NCBI GenBank assembly: GCA_033819885.1 | Contig: JAQYUZ010000005.1 | Location: 124,001-188,000 of the forward strand | DNA from: Microbotryomycetes sp. JL201 | Taxonomy: Eukaryota > Basidiomycota > Microbotryomycetes | Reading direction: 5' to 3' | Length of the DNA stretch: 64,000 bases | Shown here: positions 59,454 to 64,000 of the stretch, piece after piece | How positions within the stretch are numbered: the stretch's first letter is position 1 | Layout: every line of letters begins with the position of its first letter | Translations under genes and position numbers: made by a program | Notes under the pieces: generated by a model | The model's database searches: none | What the model saw: the letters and a program-made list of their open reading frames with translations, nothing else | What the model was told of the DNA's origin: nothing

Positions 59454-62400
59454 TTAGATCCTGCCTAGACCGAGACTGGCCAAACTTCCAATACCAGATC
59501 CCATTCCAACGGCAACGTCCAGCCTCCTGACGTTGTCTTCGGCATGAAGTTGTGCGAGTCTTTGTTTCGTTTCGTCAAGTGACAAGACTGGCTCGGTCGA
59601 AGCGATCGTCGAAGCCATGGCGGCCGTCGTTGAAGGAGCGATGAACGAGCTTGATTGTCCTGGCGAATGCGGGTGTACCGGCAAGGAGGCAGGAGCGTGT
59701 ACAAGGCTCGTCCCAGGGAGTTGAGAAACGGCATGAGGCGGAGTAGGTAAGTTCGAGTGCGCGTCGACGAAATTGTGTCGGTCTCGGTTCATCAAGTTGT
59801 TGTAATCTGGCAGCACATAGTCTGAACCCGTCAACAAATGCGAGCTGCTCGGCACTGGCGAGTCTAGCAAGTTGGTGCGGGCCCACGTCGGCTCTGCAAG
59901 GAAAGGCGACGACGACACTGGCCCACCTTGCCGAGGCGAAGCAGGGGCGGACGAGATACGCTGGCTCTCGTACAACTGATGTCGTCTCGCAGCTGCCAGT
60001 GATGATGGAGCGGTTGGTGGCAGAGGAAAGTTGGCAAGCGCAGACAAGCCGGGTCCTGCAGACGGCCCAAATCTTTCAGGCGACGATGCGCCTGGATCCA
60101 AGTTTACTGGCAGACAAGGCGGGCGTAAGTCGGTTGCAGAGGACACTGAGCTTGGTTTTGGAGGTGGCGGCATTGTACCCAACGAGCTCGAGACCTGCGC
60201 GTTAGCTTGAGGTGGAATCCGCCCTTGCGTGGGCAATGGCGACGGCATCGACACGGGTGTAGGTAGGCCTGTCGGTGGAGACGCTTGCGAGCTGACAGGA
60301 CTCTGTTGATATGAACCATTCGAGTTCTGTCGAGTGCGTTGCATGCCGAGCGGAAGCAAGACCGAGAAGTTCGACATCAAGCTCGACAAGACCGCTACAG
60401 CATTTTCTGCATTGCCGCCATCAGCTTGGTCCAGCGAATAGCGAATTGCACAATGCTCACCCGTGTTGGCGTTCTTGAAATAGCGCAACCGCTGCAGCAA
60501 GACTTCGACCTCTTGTTTCATCTGATTCGCGGCCTGGTCCATCTCTTTTGTCTTGTAGACGGCAACTTGCCTTATCAAAACACGCCCAGCGATGGTCCAG
60601 CACTGCTCAATCAAGTGTCAACATGAAGGTCTTCCTCGGCATCGCGGTGCTGATCGCTCGCGCGACCTACAAATGTCAGGAACGGCAACAGTTCGGCTGC
60701 CACGCCGGCATTGTTCTTGTTACCGAGGTTGCTCAGAATTCGACGCGCAGCGTCCGTGCACAAGACAAGCGAGACATCGCTCAAGGACGAGCCGCACAGA
60801 GGCTCATGTGCCAGGATCCTGGCGACGTGTGGCATCGACGCAATAAAAGGTGTGTACTTGTTCTCTGAATGATTTGCGAGAAACTTTGCCGTCGATCGCA
60901 GGTATTCGCCAATATTGCGCTCGAGCGCCAGGAATGCTGGTGTCGCGCGAGCTTGTTCAGCGGTCTTTGGGAGATCACGACCTTGATTGAAGCGAGGCAG
61001 TTCTGCAGATGCGCGAGTCAGTCTAGAATCGGGTCGAGACGAGCTACCGATCAGCTTACTCCTGCTCGTCATGGCCGCCCGGCCGAGCAAGACTGCTGCT
61101 TTAAAGAATAATTGCAAGCCGCCGACGAGATGAGGCGGATGTGACAGGAAGAATTCGGAGCTGCCCAAATGCATGTGACGCCAATCGTCTGGATCGTCCG
61201 ACCGGGCGGGTGAAGCCGACGGCAGCAATGTACCGACATCTTCGTCCTGGATCATCATTGCCCATCCCGTGTTGGCAGCTGCAAAACGTTCGCCGACATA
61301 CGTCCACCAAAATGCCATTCTGCGATCTGTGACTTCGCGATGACTCTTCGGCAACCTGACGACGTCGATCGGCACGTTCGTGTAGGCACAATACTCCCAG
61401 TCGTATGTTGGCGAGTACACTGGCACTTTGTTGAGCCGGAGAGCGACAGCCACACGTGCGCCAATACCCGTGAGGTGCCAAATGTCCTGGAAACGACAAA
61501 TGCGGTACGAATAGATCGACAGCAAGACGACGGCCTGCACAATGTCGAAGAAGCGGTCGCATGACAATGCACCATTGTCTGCGGCAGTCTGTACATAAGA
61601 AAGGAGCAAGGTCAGTTGACGTTTTCGGTCAGAAGGGCCGGATGCACCTTGGCGCGGGTAGCGTGCCACTGGGCGAGCGAAACCCCGGGAGCCATGTCGT
61701 CTGGTAGTTTGTGGTCCAACAGCACATCTTCACCATGGAGGTCCACAACCAGAGCAATCATGGCATGGAGCAAGGCCGCATGAGGATAGTCTCCGTGAGT
61801 CGGCGGATTGTCTAGGCGCGTGCGGAGTGCTGTCGGATCAAACATGGACGTGCACGGATGCTTTGAAAGCATGTACAGGTCGACAATGCGCTTGACGGTT
61901 ATCGGTGGTGGCAGGTCGGGTGAGTAGCCGGTCGCGAGCAGTGAGCCACCGAATGAAGCAAAGTCTGCCACTGGCGGCGACTTGTACTCTGACACGAGCG
62001 ACGTTGACGGTGTCGAGCTGTGCACCGAACTTGAGCCGGGAGATGCAACTGACGAGTATGCGGTGGGGCTGACGCCGGCCGACACATGATGTAGAGGAGG
62101 CATTGCCGGCCTTGGGTACGCAGACGCAGACGCAGACGGCGGCGGCGCCAAACTCGGTCGCCAATTTGCGAGTTGGGCTTCGAGCTCTGTGATCCTGCTT
62201 TCGAGTGTTTGGATTTGCTTGCGACTTACGCGCCTGACTTTTTCGCCTGGTTCGCGGTCTTCGTACACGCAGTCGAGTCCGGCCGGATCGTCGCTAGGTG
62301 AGTGTGTGCATGCGATCGCGTCAGCCTCGCTCGGCGTCGCCCTGGGGCAGTGAGCGTACGCGGTCACGTTTACAGTGTCATGTCGCCTTCGTTTGACGCA

Positions 62401-62707
62401 AGCGCTGCATGCCGGTCGCACGCCGTCGCACTTTAATTTGCGCGTCCTGCACGGCAAGCACGCTTTGCCGCGCTCGATCGACTCGCTCCATAGAGGGTGC
62501 CCTGCAGCACAAGCCAAGCGCAAGCCATGTCAGCGTGCGCGCACTTGGCGGCGCTGCGAGTACGGCGCCGTGCCAACTCGGCGCAGACCGAATCGCGGGC
62601 CCGGCGCACACGAGCCCGCTGCGGGTGCTGCAGCTGCACGACAACGAGCAGGCACGGCAGTTTGTTAGCGTACCTCGCTTCCTGGGCGGACTGTCGGCGT
62701 CGGCCAT
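59454..62707 (-). CDS. Zn2Cys6 transcription factor with fungal-specific TF domain
   Basis: Nuclear regulator of unknown targets. Seen: the ATG at 62707 gives MADADSPPRKRG, spliced to HPLWSESIERGKACLPCRTR, KLKCDGVRPACSAC and VKRR. The sixth zinc Cys lies further on, and an in-frame insert there (TVNVTAYAHCPRA) makes the last loop unusually long unless an intron is hidden. A coiled coil follows (QIQTLESRITELEAQLANWR). The central TF domain has ALLHAMIALVVDLHGEDVLL, QDIWHLTGIGARVAVALRLN and DRRMAFWWTYVGERFAAANT. The last exon, after 60614, has TMPPPPKPSSVSSATDL and other Pro/Ser-rich segments, ending LASLGLGRI at 59454. Four or so introns, about 960 residues. Confidence 0.86.
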
Positions 62708-63115
62708 GACGGCGTCGCTTAGGGCACCGCGGGCGGCCTGTGCCGCTCGATGTATGCGGGGGAGTCGACAAGAGCCCGCGATAAACCCGCGAACATGTTT
62801 GATAGGTCAAGTTGCACCATCCGCACCCGACACTCTCGAAACCCATCGAGCACCTTCCCGTGACACGTATACAGTTGCACAACAAGAGATACTGTATCCT
62901 CACTCCCGGCACCCTCGCTCGCCACAGGCCTGCATGGCTCTTGATTTCATTTTCGCTTCAAGTGAATCCCGCAGCAAGACTGTCTGTCTGATTTAGTTTC
63001 CAATTTCGCCAACTGCCGGCTCTATGCCAATGCGCATCACTTGAGATGTTTTGTCACTGGAATACAGATCAGTTCAAAACAAGAGCCGGGCTGTAAGCAG
63101 GCCCGTAACAAACAC
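62708..63115. promoter_or_regulatory. Upstream region of the second Zn2Cys6 gene
   Basis: About 410 bases between tandem minus-strand genes. Short frames have no family match. Probable promoter plus the aminopeptidase's 3' flank. Confidence 0.4.
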
Positions 63116-64000
63116 CTAGGCCAAACCAAGGTCCTGTCACCGTACAACTGTCAGTAACCTAAAGCTCCTCTCGGCAACACCTGCAACTGATCTCACTTTT
63201 TCGACCATCTGTCGTGCGATCGGATGCAAGAACGAACGTCCGTACGTTTCAAACGTCTGAACAGCCAACTCGTGATCGACCTTGTTCAGAGCCGAATACA
63301 CGGGTCGACAGTACTTCATGCCTGCAGGATATACTCGCATACGTAAGCTGTATGTTCGGGACAGAGCTGCGAACGAAAGACTTGCGTCCAGCATTCCTGA
63401 CCCAGACTGCAGCATCCTTGGCGTAAAATCCAGACTTGAGCGCAAATAGATACCACCGGAACTGCAAACGACACCGGTCAGATCATCGGAAAGCCATCGC
63501 AGGCGAGTATTGACTCGCCCTGATTTCTGGGTTCTTGGTTGCATTCACTGCGTATGCACGCTCGAGATGCTCCACCGCGTCCTTTGGGAATTTGTGGTAG
63601 GTTGTCAAGGTATCCAGCAGCATTCCAACCTGGTTCGAAGTCCAGCCATCGACATCCTTTGCGCTGAACGTTTCCCACGAATCACCATCGCGCGCGTCGT
63701 TCCACCTTTTCGCCAGCGCGTACGCCTTGTCTGCCAAACTCGTATCATACGTCATCTTGACTGGCAACTCGAGTCCTTCGCCATACAGCCAAGCATCAAA
63801 GTCTACTTTTTGCTTGATCGCGCTCGCCTGTTCAGGAAACTGGTTCCAGTATTGCCAGAAATGCGCCAGCCAATCTTCGCTTGTGATCGACAAGCCACTG
63901 AACCGTTCGATATAAGCTTTGACGTATTCTGCGATTCAAACATTGGATCAATACGCGCGGTACACTCGGCATCCTGGCGTGAGCACGTACTCAGCATTTC
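63116..64000 (-). CDS. LAP2: LTA4H-type bifunctional aminopeptidase/epoxide hydrolase, N-terminal part beyond the window
   Basis: M1-family zinc aminopeptidase of the leukotriene-A4 hydrolase group (yeast Lap2). Only the C-terminal helical domain is in the window. Seen: the last ten bases of the window are the end of an exon (GNA). After an intron come EYVKAYIERFSGLSITSEDW and LAHFWQYWNQFPEQA, then KVDFDAWLYGEGLELPVKMT, YDTSLADKAYALAKRWNDAR and VDGWTSNQVGMLLDTLTTYH. Further on are ERAYAVNATKNPEIR, then FRWYLFALKSGFYAKDAAVW and ALNKVDHELAVQTFETYGRS. The final exon is DLGLA with stop at 63116. The catalytic HEXXH part lies to the right of base 64000. Four introns are visible. Confidence 0.92.

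Noticed and set aside
1-64000. Search by eye for tRNA B-box sequences, transposon ends, reverse transcriptase or integrase motifs, and CRISPR repeats
   Set aside because: None found. Pepsin-type DTG/DSG motifs at 3600-4480 belong to a cellular two-domain protease with signal peptide and GPI tail, not to a mobile element.

Overview
This is a window of compact, intron-rich fungal nuclear DNA. Nearly every gene is cut by short introns (mostly about 50-120 bases, GT...AG). Reading frames resume cleanly across these junctions, and many genes sit only 100-400 bases apart. Family content (an AA14 copper oxygenase, a two-domain fungal AAA ATPase, an ASH1-like SET protein, Zn2Cys6 regulators), intron density and balanced GC suggest a basidiomycete. 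A small-genome Pucciniomycotina yeast-like lineage such as Mixia would fit, but that is only a guess. I recognised no transposable element, virus-like element, CRISPR array, rRNA or tRNA.

Layout. 1-5400: ADA2 (cut by the left edge), exosome subunit RRP40 and a GPI-anchored aspartic protease. 5640-9804: threonine deaminase ILV1 and SMC5/6 subunit NSE3, head to head with start codons only 9 bases apart. 9915-17807: a Zn2Cys6 regulator, a group A FAD monooxygenase and an AAA ATPase of the DUF7025 type. 18552-29071: an accessory metabolic block with an MFS transporter, two paralogous PhyH-type dioxygenases and, between them, a CocE/NonD-type hydrolase. This block contains a 3.2-kb gene-free divergent region, far longer than any other spacer here. 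30186-36713: housekeeping genes RPL27, TRM112, lysyl-tRNA synthetase (KRS1) and splicing factor CWC24. 36887-42176: a large, mostly disordered nuclear-looking protein I cannot name with confidence, and an aldo-keto reductase. 43716-46950: a secreted AA14-type LPMO followed by three discoidin-like modules. 47198-55931: a possible securin-like protein, pterin-4a-carbinolamine dehydratase, a peroxisomal ABCD half-transporter and RLI1/ABCE1. 56552-64000: an ASH1-like SET methyltransferase, a second Zn2Cys6 regulator, and an LTA4H-type aminopeptidase cut by the right edge.

Most interesting points: (i) the AA14 LPMO with three repeated C-terminal modules; (ii) the MFS / PhyH / CocE / PhyH block with its long promoter region and CGG-N7/8-CCG sites, which looks like a small uncharacterised catabolic or biosynthetic cluster; (iii) a lysyl-tRNA synthetase with two in-frame starts, the upstream one adding a mitochondrial-type presequence; (iv) a TRM112 start codon that appears to be split by an intron; (v) an ASH1-like protein with a long acidic spacer between SET and post-SET. 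Splice sites and starts were read by eye, so exon edges are inferences unless stated.
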